DNA from: Inonotus obliquus
Taxonomy: Eukaryota; Basidiomycota; Agaricomycetes; Hymenochaetales; Hymenochaetaceae
Reading direction: 5' to 3'
DNA: 64,000 nt
Assembly: GCA_032164295.1 (NCBI GenBank)
Contig: JAJHTX010000002.1
Location: 3,968,001-4,032,000, forward strand
Both the position numbers and the translations under genes were made by a program. The notes under the pieces were generated by a model. The model ran no database searches, was not told where the DNA came from, and saw only the letters and a program-made list of their open reading frames with translations. Each line of letters opens with the position of its first letter. Positions within the stretch are counted from its first letter, which is position 1. This document shows positions 46,949-62,898 of this stretch, in pieces.

Positions 46949-47336
46949 TCATTCTCCGATAACGTAGGTACAGCCTTCAGGTCCTATCCAAACCTCATGT
47001 ACGCGCCTGGCAGGAACATCGATACGTGCACCAGGACCAAACGTCTCTCGCGTCGGCGACTCGTCATTCGGGTAAATGATTGTCAATTCACCACGTATGA
47101 GTAGATGAGTTGTAAGACCATGATGTGAATGTGGTTGATAGTGAGAGTTTCTTGATTCGTTCATTTGTTCATATGAAAGAGGATCGAATATGTGATAGAC
47201 GAGTTACACGACTCCGAAAATAATACTTTGATGAAAAGACTTACGGCTCGTCTGTCCATGTGTAGACATGCTTGAAGCCCCATGATCGTACTTCATTTTC
47301 ACTATCTTTGATACTTCTGTTCATATTTATAGTCAT
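46949..47336 (-). CDS. Small cupin-domain protein
   Basis: Two exons, 47336-47245 and 47150-46949, join in phase to 97 residues starting MTINMNRSIKDSENEVRSWG. The single cupin barrel shows the metal-binding motif in PHSHHGLTTHLLIRGELTI and the second-half pattern GPGARIDVPARRVHEVWIG, ending CTYVIGE. Cupins of this size are often dioxygenases, isomerases or binding proteins; the two histidines of the first motif and the later His suggest a bound metal. It is convergent with cyclase copy B (228 bp between stops) and divergent from the MFS gene, which suggests a shared metabolic task. The substrate is unknown. Confidence 0.8.
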
Positions 47337-48449
47337 GACGGGAGTAGAGGACACGATTTCGTTGTATAAGGTGATAGTTGGAGCCAAGATGATATCAGCC
47401 AACATATAAAAAGATTTCCATGTATGACGTTAGAGGATTACAAACTATTACACATTTGGATATAAGTACCTTATATGGCATTACTGAAAATGTACATGTC
47501 GATTCACTGAAACCACTCAGGGTCCCATGCAAAATCTGAATGATCCAAACAAAGGGTTTGAAGACATTTTCACCTTTAGACGAGGATCCAGTGACTCTCA
47601 TGAACGGGATTTGCCATGTTGAACACGTTTAGAGATTAGTCCTTTGAACAATTGACAACGGGTAGCATATACTATAAAGTGGGGAAGAAATTAGTTGCAT
47701 CACGGCAGTTATGTAGATGCGGACATGTATATGTCCAAACTTCGTACTTATACTCGCGCTCTGTTTACGGTTAGGAAGCATAACTAGGTGAGCAAGTTTG
47801 ATCATACTCAATGTATTTTCCGCCGTTTCCTGGACTTTTCTCAGTATGGATTTCCTGTACTGAATGCGTAGCATATTGAGGATAAGCACAGAATGATAAG
47901 CACGCCGAATTGTAGTAACTTGCTTGCTAGATGTCAAAAATCTCACGTGAATTGCAACCTATGATGAGATTAAATTAGTCCGATGTGCAAGTCCTATGCC
48001 TATGAACTACAGTTACCTTGCTACTGAGAAGTAGCGGTGAGCACCCTGGAACCCTTGGTGCATTGGTTCAGGTCCTTCTAGCCTGATGATCGGAACGTTG
48101 AAGATTACTGGAACAGAAGGCTGCAAGATCCCAGAGAGAGTTGATCTAAGCACATACCACTTAGTTATTCAGTAATAAGCTCGTACCATTCATTCGTCCG
48201 TCGTTTCGTTGTGGCTATTGGTTAAGGAGCGCGGGAAGATTGATTACGTAGCCATTCAACTCCGGATGCCGATCCGCCCACCCGCACTTGGCATGAAATT
48301 CCAGGAATTTCATTCCCACCACCATTACATACATAAATAGTTTACATACTCAAATGTGCCACTCTCACTTCCGACTTCCATCCTCTCCTATTTGTGTTTC
48401 GTCCGTTTCTTTGTCTTGGTCGCTCTCTTGGTAGATAAGACTGAGCGTC
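47337..48449. other. 1.1 kb divergent spacer with possible gene remnants
   Basis: Lies between the cupin start and the MFS start. On the minus strand short protein-like pieces occur: FNVPIIRLEGPEPMHQGFQG near 48110-48020, then a stop-broken frame with EIHTEKSPGNGGKYIEYDQT near 47860-47790, and MANPVHESHWI / HSDFAWDPEWF near 47610-47510. They do not join into an open frame and I recognise no family, so this may be a dead gene or chance. The MFS promoter should lie near 48300-48440. Confidence 0.35.
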
Positions 48450-51400
48450 ATGAATGGGACAGAACGCGATCCGTTACTTCCGGCAGCTAATCTCGGTGCA
48501 ACTCTGCCAGGTGCTCCTGCTGTCCCAGTTGAGCAATCATCCAGGGAGGTCAAGGTTAAACCTGGCCCTTTGGAAATAACAAGATCTCATAGATATGCCA
48601 TCTTGGCGGGAATTTGGGCAGCAACTTTCCTTTCGGTGTGTTTCCCACTTGCCATGCAAATCTGTTTTAGCGTTTCTAATAATCACCGTATTCTCTATCG
48701 TAGTCCTTGAACAGTACGTAGTTGATTACATGGCTTCAAGTTTGAGTGCTAATAGGAATCTAGCAACTTTGGTCGCAACGCGTGAGTTTTTCACACTTTG
48801 ATGACCGACTCCCAGTTCTGATGGTCCGGACCTGTCTAGTTCTTTCTTCCATCTCTTCTGAGTTCAAAAGGTCTAACCAGGCAAGCTGGCTGGGGACTGC
48901 GTATGTACTGCACTAGAAATTCATTAAGAAACTGCGTTTTGCTAACCATGTCCAGGTATCTTTTAGCCACTTGCACTTTCAGTTCGTACTTCTTTCTGCT
49001 CACGCGACCTCGAAGATATTGAAATTTATGTTTTAAGCACCGCTATATGGTCGATTATGCAATGTTATGGGTCGGCGTGGTGCCAATCAGCTAGCAGTTG
49101 CCTCTGCTGCCATCGGCACTCTTGCGTGCGGACTTTCCCAGAATATGGAGATGCTTATTGTAGCAAGATTTGTGAGCCCCCTTCGATGAAATTAGTTTTC
49201 GTGCGAAAGCTGACATGGCTTTACATAGCTTGGCGGACTCGGGGGTGGAGGAATATTCACAACCTCCCAGTAAGTTCAACGAATCGATATGTACCGGTAT
49301 AAGGAGCTGATGTACGATGTTCAGGATCGTTGTAAGTGATATGTATACAATTCGAGTGAGCAGTATTTCTCCTTTTCCTTGGAGGTTCCCTCACGCCTTT
49401 CTTTTCATTAACCAGTCGCGTGGCCTAGCGCAGGGAGTCGCAAATATCTTTAACGGAGTAAGTCATACCAAACAACTAAACATCATACTGGGCTCATTTG
49501 TTTCCAGCTTGGCATGGGTCTAGGGGGTCCATTTGGAGGCTACATAAGCGATAGGTAGAATAAGCTTATTCAAACCATGTTCAGCTGAAATGATCTTTGC
49601 TTTAGGTTCGGGTGGCGCTGGGCATTTCTGATTCAGATGCCTCTTTTCGCTGTGTCCCTTTTATTGACGGGCGTCCATCTTTCCTATGTGACACCGGTAT
49701 GCACTATCAATTGCCGGCTTTCCAGTAGAAATCTTAGTTTGGCACTAGGGAAGAGGTAAGAGCGCAAGGGAAGTATTGCTAAGAGTGGACTACGGAGGCA
49801 CTTTCACCCTTCTCGGGGCGGTGAGGTTGCCTATTTCCAACCACATATCTACATACTTACAATCGACCTTCCAGGTCTTGTCGTTTCTCCTCTTCCTTAG
49901 TAATAAGTTCAACAACGAAATACCTGTATGTGATAGCAGTGCTTGCGCACAATTGATCACTCACTCTGCGGCTGTCTAGTGGGAGTCTCCATCGGTCTAT
50001 CTACCCCTCATCATTGCCATCCTCCTCTTCATAAGTTTTATTCTCGTTGAGATACTGGTCGCCCCCGAACCTGTTCTTGCTCCCTTTCTACTACGGCAAA
50101 AGATTCCTGTCCTTATTGGAGTCCAGAACTTCCTGGTGGCGAATTGTAATTTTGCGGTCATGTATTTCTTCCCCATGTGGTTCGAAACCGTTCAGTTGAC
50201 CAGTGCAAGCACCGCCGGTAAGTAGGAGTTCTTGTTTCCCGATTATATGAGCTCTAATGAATTGATAGGCGCACACCTGCTGCCGAATAGTATATCAATG
50301 TCATTAGGCTCACTATTCGCCGGGTAAGCTTGAAAACCAAAACCTTTCATTTCGAGATTACTGACTGATACCCCGAAGCTACGTGATGCATAAGACAGGC
50401 CGATATAAAATGATAAATCTTGTTTTCGGGATACTTCCGTTTATTGCAGCTGTATCAATTTCGACGCTGCGCGAAGACTCAGATTGGTTCCGATTATGGT
50501 TTAGCATTGTATGTGCATGGTCGTACGCAAATTGTAATTTGTTTAACCGAATTTTGATTTAGGTGCCCCTTGGTTTCGGAAATGCGGTTGTCCTTCAAGT
50601 AAGTTTTCTTCTGAGTTGGACGTTGAAGCCGGGCTGACCTGTTTTCCTGAAAGACGACATTGAGTATGTGTTTTAGTTGTCAGCCTTCCGTTTGAGTGAT
50701 ATACTCACTTCAAAGCAGTCGCCCTTCTTGCACATATACCTCGTAAGTAAGCTGATAGTAACTTTCAGAGAACTCTATAACTTACAGTTTATGCAGATTC
50801 TGTGATGGCTGTGGGCACTGGGTTCGGACAGTTGTTCAGGGGAATCGGTCAAGTTGGCGGCGTCGGGATTGCATCGTCAATCTTCCAATCATTGCTTGAC
50901 AAAGAGCTGAATAAACGAATTACCCGACCAGATGCAGAGCACTGGATCAGAGACATCCGCCATTCTGCAAAACTTGTAGCATCTCTACCGCCGGACTTGC
51001 AACGCGCCGCCCGGGAATCGTACGCAATAGCTCTGAGAGCTGTATTCATTTATGCATCCATATCAACGCTTTTGGCGTACATTGTACGCCTTCCTGTGCG
51101 TGATCTTTTTCTTTGAAAGCGAGAAAGCTTTGAAACAATCGATTTGTAGATTCCCGACAAAACATTGGAGGACCACCGTCCAGAAGCTCGACGTAAGCCA
51201 AGCGAATATCTCGCAGAGACTCCCCAACCAACAGCTCCTGGGCCGGAAGTGGCGGACATTCAAGAAGTGCAGGAACCACAAAAGCTAGATAATCCGCTAG
51301 AGTACTGCGAGAGCGAGGATGAGGAGGGTGACAATCCCTCGAGTGAAGAAGAAACAGAGGCCCACGTCGGCGAGCCTCGGCCGCTGCAGTCCAGTCCTCG

Positions 51401-51551
51401 AAAGATCTTTACCAGGCGAAGACGCTTGTCTACATTTGAATCTAATGACGGCGTCTTAGACTTGGAATCGGATGTTATTGGTGGTTCGGCAAGGAGTTAT
51501 AATGTGTCTCCTATCAGAACTTTAGTACGGCAGAGGAGTTTCGGTCCTTGA
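48450..51551 (+). CDS. MFS permease, vacuolar basic-amino-acid (Vba/Fnx1) type
   Basis: A 14-helix-type MFS transporter with more than 15 introns, starting MNGTERDPLLPAANLG. Recognisable parts: HRYAILAGIWAATFLSSLN (helix 1), SSEFKRSNQASWLGTAYLLATCTFTPLYGRL (split here), MGRRGANQ-type loop, ACGLSQNMEMLIVARF, GGGGIFTT, SDMYTIRSRGLAQGVANIFNGLG, GWRWAFLIQMPLF, APEPVLAPFLLRQKIPVL, TSASTAGAHLLPNSISMSLGSLFAG, then QLFRGIGQVGGVGIASSIFQ. This pattern is that of fungal vacuolar amino-acid permeases. N-terminal DxxLLP looks like a dileucine sorting signal for the vacuole. The tail of about 130 residues after IPDKTLEDHRPEA is acidic then basic and ends VRQRSFGP. Its place among the cyclase genes suggests substrate or product transport. 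Confidence 0.86.
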
Positions 51552-51802
51552 TATGACCAGTAGTAATGACCTGTCTTTTTACAATAAGATACATTCTTTC
51601 TGATTGAACTTCGATTTCAACGAGTGCCAATAGTAATAATACAAGTTCCGGTCTGCCAATCAGGATAAAATTCATACTAGGGTAGGAATAGATTGGTTCC
51701 AGGATACTATAGATAGTCCAATGAGAAAATGTTGACTACCTCGAGAGTACCACGTCAACTTCATTGTCTCCCTCGTGCGTCAGCTTGAAGCTACTGCATA
51801 AC

Positions 51803-53726
51803 CTAAAAATACGCCTAGAATAATCATCATCAGAGAGTTATTGAGAAGTAAACCATGACAAGGTACTAACAGCAGCGTTTGGTGGACTGGCACATCCACC
51901 CAGACTAGCCAGCAGTTCAAAGAACGCTTATACGTCAAATACTGAAGAGGGTAAAATAAAAAGCAAGAGCTCACATGTTTAAAGGCCATGACGTGAAGAA
52001 AAACGTGTAACGGTTGTTCATGGTGCAGACTTCGGAGAGGTTCTCGAGGTCGAATAGCTCACCTACATGAAGAAGAGGCGGTCTGTTAATGGCTGATGTT
52101 GTCAGTATAGATTATTAGAAGGGATTTACCAATTGGCATCCCGAACAAGCTTTGTCAATCATATTTTTATGAGAAATTCTCCTGCTATCGAGAGAGCAGT
52201 GGGAGACGTACCCGATAATGGTCTGCAAACGGTACATATTCAAGCAAACGATGCGGCGAGATTCCTGTACCAATTAGTGGACGTACCTGATGCATGAAGT
52301 TTCCTTCGACAGGGGGGACTCGCTAGATGTGCTGTCGATATAGTGTCCCGCAATGAAGGGGGTGCCTTACCTCGAGGGCGGGAGAATCAGAAGCAACTGC
52401 TGCGAAGTGATTGTTCCTGCACGATAGGGTCGCTTCAGTATTCACGAGAAATAAGGGTTTATACATACCATAAGAAACATTTCATATCCTCCGACTGTTC
52501 GATACCAGCACTGTTGAAGATGAGAAGTATAAGCCAAGTCAAGTCAGTAGAGGAGCTCTTGAATATCCCGAAGGACACAGACAAAGTTTCCACATGTTGG
52601 AGGTTGTCTTTCTCCATCTGGTTACTCTCGTTATAGCGTTTCGTGAATCCGGCGCGAATAAGAAGGATATCTCCCTGTTTGAACTGGACTCCTTCGGCCT
52701 TTGCGCATGCCTCGAGGTCTGCTACGCTGATAGATTGCGACGTCCATGGGTCGTATAGCATCGGACGTTGGCCATCCTGAGTGAAAAAGCGCACTAGATC
52801 AAGTAAAACACCACGCCCTGAAATACCATGTTGTGCCATATCTACGTCTCCGTGACTTATTGATCCAAAGTATCGGTAGTTCGGAGACTTACTATGTATT
52901 CCGAGTTTGATGAGTTCTTGATCCACTTTTTTGGGGTCGGCATTTGGAATTCTGCCCAAGCGGATAGCTTCTTTGGGAGTGCTAGTAGAAAGAGGGCCCG
53001 TAAATGTGGGGCTCCGTATATTCATACACCCATGACGGGGTGTGCAACTTACTTCTGATAGAAAACACCGTGCTTCACGACACCAAAATGTCTCAAACCA
53101 TCCCACTGTGAACCTGATTGGGAGTTCTATAAATATAATTTTAGACCCTGAGAAATACCAGATGTCATTTGACACGGAGTTACGTACCATTGTTATTTCA
53201 TCATCAAGCCAAGTGGCTGTCGGCGTGGGTTTGATAACCTCAATGTGGGGAGGTCGTCGCGAGAATAGCGGCTACGAATAGTTATAAAGATCATGAGGAC
53301 CAGAGTTCGGGTTCATGACTAGACGAAACCCACTTTCTCTGGGAAGTTGAGGGGCCTCGGGGTTTCATTGAGAACATCAGAAGAGTCCCAAGCCCATTCA
53401 TACATACCAGTTCAAGCAGACTGCTCGTCCCGTTCTATCAGAAGCGATAATCACCATATTAATAGTGGTATTTTCTTTGGTTAGGTCAATGCTCACTGCA
53501 CTTCCTTCGCAGATTCTCGAACGATTTCATCTGTCAGCAGATTAACTGTCCCTAGCTCGTCCCCAGCACCCCACACATCCCAGGCGCAGCCTGCAAATTC
53601 ATGAAATTTCGGTAGTTCGTCAAAAGTAGGTAGATTGTCCCATTTCTTATTCTGCCTGGGATAATCTGAGGATACGCGAGACCCGGTGAGGTGAGAGGTA
53701 ATGGCGGAGAGACGGTTGATAGCCAT
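51803..53726 (-). CDS. Cyclase-family protein, copy C (diverged, inverted)
   Basis: Third paralogue, on the opposite strand. It starts MAINRLSAITSHLTGS at 53726 and ends AAAYF-stop at 51803. The exon borders match copies A and B: CWDVWGAGDELGTVNLLTD, TGRAVCLNWPLNFPEK, PLFSRRPPHIEVI, SQSGSQWDGLRHFGVVKHGVFYQ, STPKEAIRLGRIPNADPKKV, HNMAQHGISGRGVLLDLVRFF, AGIEQSEDMKCFLW, NNHFAAVASDSPALE, GELFDLENLSEVC and LGGCASPPNAAAYF. It is well diverged from A and B in both exons and introns, so it is an older duplicate not taking part in their conversion. The metal-site residues are kept. Intact as far as I can read; the substrate is unknown. Confidence 0.85.
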
Positions 53727-54051
53727 TCTCGAGAGTACTTGAACTTGACAGTGGCGATAAGGGTAGTGCTCCAGAGTCGCACACAGCAATATATAGCCTT
53801 TCGTTCTCCAGGCAAACTTGGCGGATATCGGTGGAAGAACTAGCGTCACACTCGTGTACTAGTGACCTAATAAGCGAAAGAAGTAACTCACATAACGATG
53901 CCGAATGCACCAGATTCCGCAATGTGGAGCGTCTTGGGCATGGTTGAACATAATTAAGTAATTCGATCAGATCCTGGTAAAGGAAAAGGATTGTGACATC
54001 TGAATTGGTCGGAATAAAACGACATTATTGTACAAGAACTACGTGCCACTC
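53727..54051. other. Intergenic region
   Basis: About 325 bases between the prp4 stop and the copy C start, both on the minus strand. It holds the copy C promoter. No gene is seen. Confidence 0.5.
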
Positions 54052-56753
<2,702 letters not shown>

Positions 56754-57039
56754 GTCAGTATCAATGAAGGCGATATTTGGGTTTTGAAGAATGGCCGCAC
56801 GATAAAAAAAAGGGAAGAATGCGGCTAATGGTTTAGAGGCGCTGCAAACGAGACGGTGGTCTAAAGTGTAGTACGATGAGGATGATGAGAAGCATCTACT
56901 GAGTCTGACTAGGGACGGATTACATTATACACAGGATTATCACGGGGGTGACGTAAGCGAGCAATAGAAATTAGAATAAAGAATAATGATAAGTTATTCT
57001 CTCTCTAATCCAATCTACAGTGAGCCTCAGAATTTGCCT

Positions 57040-58705
57040 TCAATCTCTATCTGATCGGCTATCTATATCTAATTGGCTATCTATGCTATTCTCTGAGATA
57101 GGGACTTCCACAGTCTGCCCTACATCGATTGCCCCAATTCCCCCCTCCTCCCACCAATCACTTATTTCCATTTCTTCGCGAGCACGTTGAAGTTCTACCA
57201 GTGGTTCTAGGGCCTCCACTTCGCTGCCTGCAAAAGTCGCAAAATGCATAGCAAGCGAATGCCGTGAACGGACGTCTTTGTGTATCGCGACGGCGTTGGA
57301 GGGCGATGCATGCATTGCAGAAATCAGTGGATGATGTGTCAACTTCGTAGGTCAAAGTGAAAGGGTAGAAATCGGGGCTGAGTTAGTAAAGGTTCAAAGA
57401 AAGAAATGTAAAAGTTGAGTACGCACTCGGAGTCCGAGCTGTGAAATGAAAGAGAGCGTCCCACCTCTCCATACCGGAAGCATAGCTAGATCTAACGGAC
57501 CATGCCTGTCACCTATCTCTATATAAATTGATACATATCACTTTACATCCCCGATTGATGCATACATAGACCAACCTCTAAAAGCCGGGCATGCACCGTT
57601 CGTTCCCATGTAACCGGTGTCTCTAACAGAATAGGAAAAGTCTCAGAATAGGACGATTTGGAACTTGCCATGAACCTACCCAGCATGGTATATCCGCGCA
57701 CTGAATCGATCCGACTCTTCCTTGACGATCCACCCGCACCAAAGGGTTGTACACCTATCCAAGATAGTTCTTCCTTTATTTTTTCTCCATAAGATAACTC
57801 AGAACACGACAACAAGTTTCGTTACTTACCACTAGTATGTTGTGCGGGTACACAGACGAACCTCAAGGATGAAAGTGGTGACGAGACATCGGATGCAGAG
57901 TTCGAATTCGTCTTCGAGTTCGTATGGGCAAGAGGGCGGTCAAATTTGATTTCGTCCCACCAATCAAGCTCATAAACCCGCTCAGTCGATATTCCAAGCG
58001 AGACGAGCCACTTCCCGATTCCCAGGGGGACGAAGAATGCCAAATCCTCCCCACGCGTGTAAGCAATCTCTTCAATAGTAAGCAGGTCGAGGTGGTCATA
58101 ACTGTAGGAAGCAAAGACTTAACCAAAATAACAGAATTAGATACTTTAAACGCAAGACGAGACGCACTGATTATGGCTAATAAGCACAAACTGAAACTCC
58201 GGTAGGTCTTCAATAGAGCAAGGCGGGGGCAGACTTCGGCGGATGCCTGTCCAGGATGATGGACCGGCACGGTCTGAAAACATGGGGTCGAAGAGCACTC
58301 GGATCGGCTTTTCCGAATCTTCTAGGACGGGTAGTTCTACAAGATAACTCTTTATACTGGAATCAACCTGCACGTCCCATGGGAATTATTCTATACACTT
58401 ACTGCATGACCGAGCCAGGTCGCTTTCACTGTCTTCTTGTTCTCTGAGAACTTCTCAAAGTCTGGCTTCACGACTTTAGTAGGTGAAATGCCATGAGACG
58501 AGAAATCCTGGGCTCTTTCTATAGGAATGTTGGCAAGTAGCGATGAAAGAGTTGGCAAGCCTCCTGTTAAGCTGCCTAGCCAGCTAGTCTGCTGTTCCTG
58601 AGGCTCTGAGGAAGCCAATGTGTTGTCGTCTGGTTCATCGGGTATCTGCCACGGATTCTGGAAAAGCGTCTTCGTTGCATCGGCATGGTGCGCGGGTCGT
58701 GGCAT
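57040..58705 (-). CDS. NAPE-PLD-type metallo-beta-lactamase-fold phospholipase D
   Basis: Starts MPRPAHHADATKTLFQNPWQ at 58705 and ends at 57040. Enzymes of this family cleave N-acyl-phosphatidylethanolamine to N-acylethanolamine and phosphatidic acid using two zinc ions. Joined exons show ATWLGHA, RVLFDPMFSDR, the first zinc motif SHNHYDHLD (its codons are split by an intron near 58120-58180), VCVPAQHTSG, then RTILDRCTTLWCGWIV, HAGDTGY, EIGDRHGPLDLAMLPVWRGGTLSFISQLGLR and the C-terminal HASPSNAVAIHKDVRSRHSLAMHFATFAGS. The HTSG/R join needs the acceptor before GAAGAACTATC; another nearby acceptor gives the wrong frame. The N-terminal 100 residues lack a clear signal. The C-terminal 50 residues are acidic. 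Complete. The yeast counterpart Fmp30 is mitochondrial; the location here is not evident. Confidence 0.88.
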
Positions 58706-60483
58706 GTCTCATGCACAATAGTAGAATGGGGAATGAAAGGTCGTGAGGGCAAACCAAATATTGCTCCTGGGCCCTGTATGCCATGAAATTCAATCTCGGT
58801 CGAGGAGAGGAAACAGAGAAAAGAACTCATGTGATCGGAGTTTGCATGCCAGGTTACATAACCTTCGGGTCGTTTATTTTCATTCATCACTATAATAAGA
58901 AAAATAACACAATACTAGCATTTCTTCGTCTTGTACTGTACGCATCTGTACGGGTGCAACCGAGACGACTGCGTTACAGCAACGAAACTGCCAACCAGGG
59001 CAGGGTGACGCGTTACAGAGCCTATTCCAGGCAACCAAAACAACCGGACGGAGACGATAGGTCCGAAATGGCTTCCGAAAGAGGGATGCCACACGCCGGG
59101 AAACACCTCTTCTGGAAGTGCAATTTACTTCCCGCCCAAGAACATACCAAATATAGGCAAACTGAGCTATTCCAGAGAAAATTAGGAAGATTTTTCTGCG
59201 TTACGCCCTTTATGAAGCAACCCGACCCTTGCGTTACACGTTACACCAAGCAACGCAACCAAGGCTGCGTTACCGTTACGGTTGCACCCGTACAGATGCG
59301 TACAGTATTGATTCGCGAACAGTACTAGTACCAGTGAAATCGCCGTATACAATTGGTTCGTATGTGTGTTGCCCTTGAAGCCCGCTAGTATATGGTCAGA
59401 TACAGATACGAATACGGTATTTGTCTCAATTAAATTCTGCATATATATGCAATGTGTGTGATAATGTTACCCAGTCATGCTGGTTTGGAACGGCTGAAGA
59501 ACATAGAAATTATGAACCACAAGAGCGTGAACGAGTACCATCGGAAGACAGGCAAATATCTACTTGAAGAAGTTTTCAAGAGTGGACAGACTCTCAAGGA
59601 TAATGAGACCCGGAGTGGACAAAGCCGCAGAGACGATAGATCAAAAGGTTAGATAGTACTCCTCTGGCTCATTTGGACTACAGTGGCCTCGAACATAATT
59701 ATGTTTTGACCATGATACTTCTGTGCAAGAGACCCGTGAGGATTAACATGCTCAAACTTCCACTGTTCAGTTTAGTGTTCACTTTTAGAGTCGGAATGTT
59801 CCCAATGGATACCACTGGTATATCATCCAGAAGAATGCTTAACGTCAACTTCCACACGGGTTGAGCTGTATCCAAGAAGGATATCTACTTAGCGTTTACA
59901 TTCACGGATACAGAAAGAACTACACTCCCTAGGGCCTACACAAGCGACTAGACGTCAGAACACAGAATAAGCAACAGACAAAGAGAAACGGTGAGTTGAC
60001 AAAACGGATACGGTGGGTGGGATCATGATGGAATGGGACGATTACGTAAATGCGCCAAAAGATGAACGCGGAGTGGGTGAGAGCATCTCGAGAGCTAGGA
60101 AGGTGCGGTATATAAGCAAGCAAAGGCGGAGAGGGAATCGTGCAGCTTGGAGCGATGGAGCAATGGTGAAAAGAGAAAAGATGATCACTGCAAGTGCCAA
60201 GAAATGAGATGTATCGTGGGTGGTGATGATGATGATGTGTGTAGTGCGCACATTGGTATCATACAGGAAAGAGATTAATTGACATTGTTATGTCTTTATG
60301 CCTTGCACTCGTCAAAGGAGAATGGGGAATAAGGGCAAGAAATCCGACAGCAGGAGACGATGCACGTCCCAACAGCATCCAAACCATTCCTTCATCCAGT
60401 CCAGTCCCAGTCTGAACTGGCATCGAATGGGCACCAACAAATGATAATCATCATCCCTCTAACATCAGCGACGCAACGTCTTC
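58706..60483. other. 1.8 kb intergenic region carrying a MITE
   Basis: Between the NAPE-PLD start and the stop of the SR-protein kinase, both on the minus strand. The MITE at 58934-59307 is listed separately. Small frames such as 59452-59652 have no protein-like or splice support. Otherwise AT-rich with no gene seen. Confidence 0.5.
58934..59307. mobile_element. MITE-like non-autonomous DNA transposon with 29-bp perfect terminal inverted repeats
   Basis: The left end 58934-58962 and the right end 59279-59307 are perfect inverted copies over 29 bp (outer TACTGTACGCATC, inner GGGTGCAACCG). The element is 374 bp, has no coding capacity, and lies between genes. It is flanked by TTG on both sides; if the outermost TA on each side is counted as the target duplication, it fits a Tc1/mariner-type insertion, otherwise a 3-bp TTG duplication. 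The inside carries many CGTTAC motifs in the same orientation on the plus strand, at both ends. Confidence 0.85.

Positions 60484-62898
<2,415 letters not shown>

Noticed and set aside
59452..59652. Plus-strand frame beginning MCVIMLPSHAG
   Set aside because: Short, unsupported by splice sites or any family resemblance; lies in AT-rich spacer.
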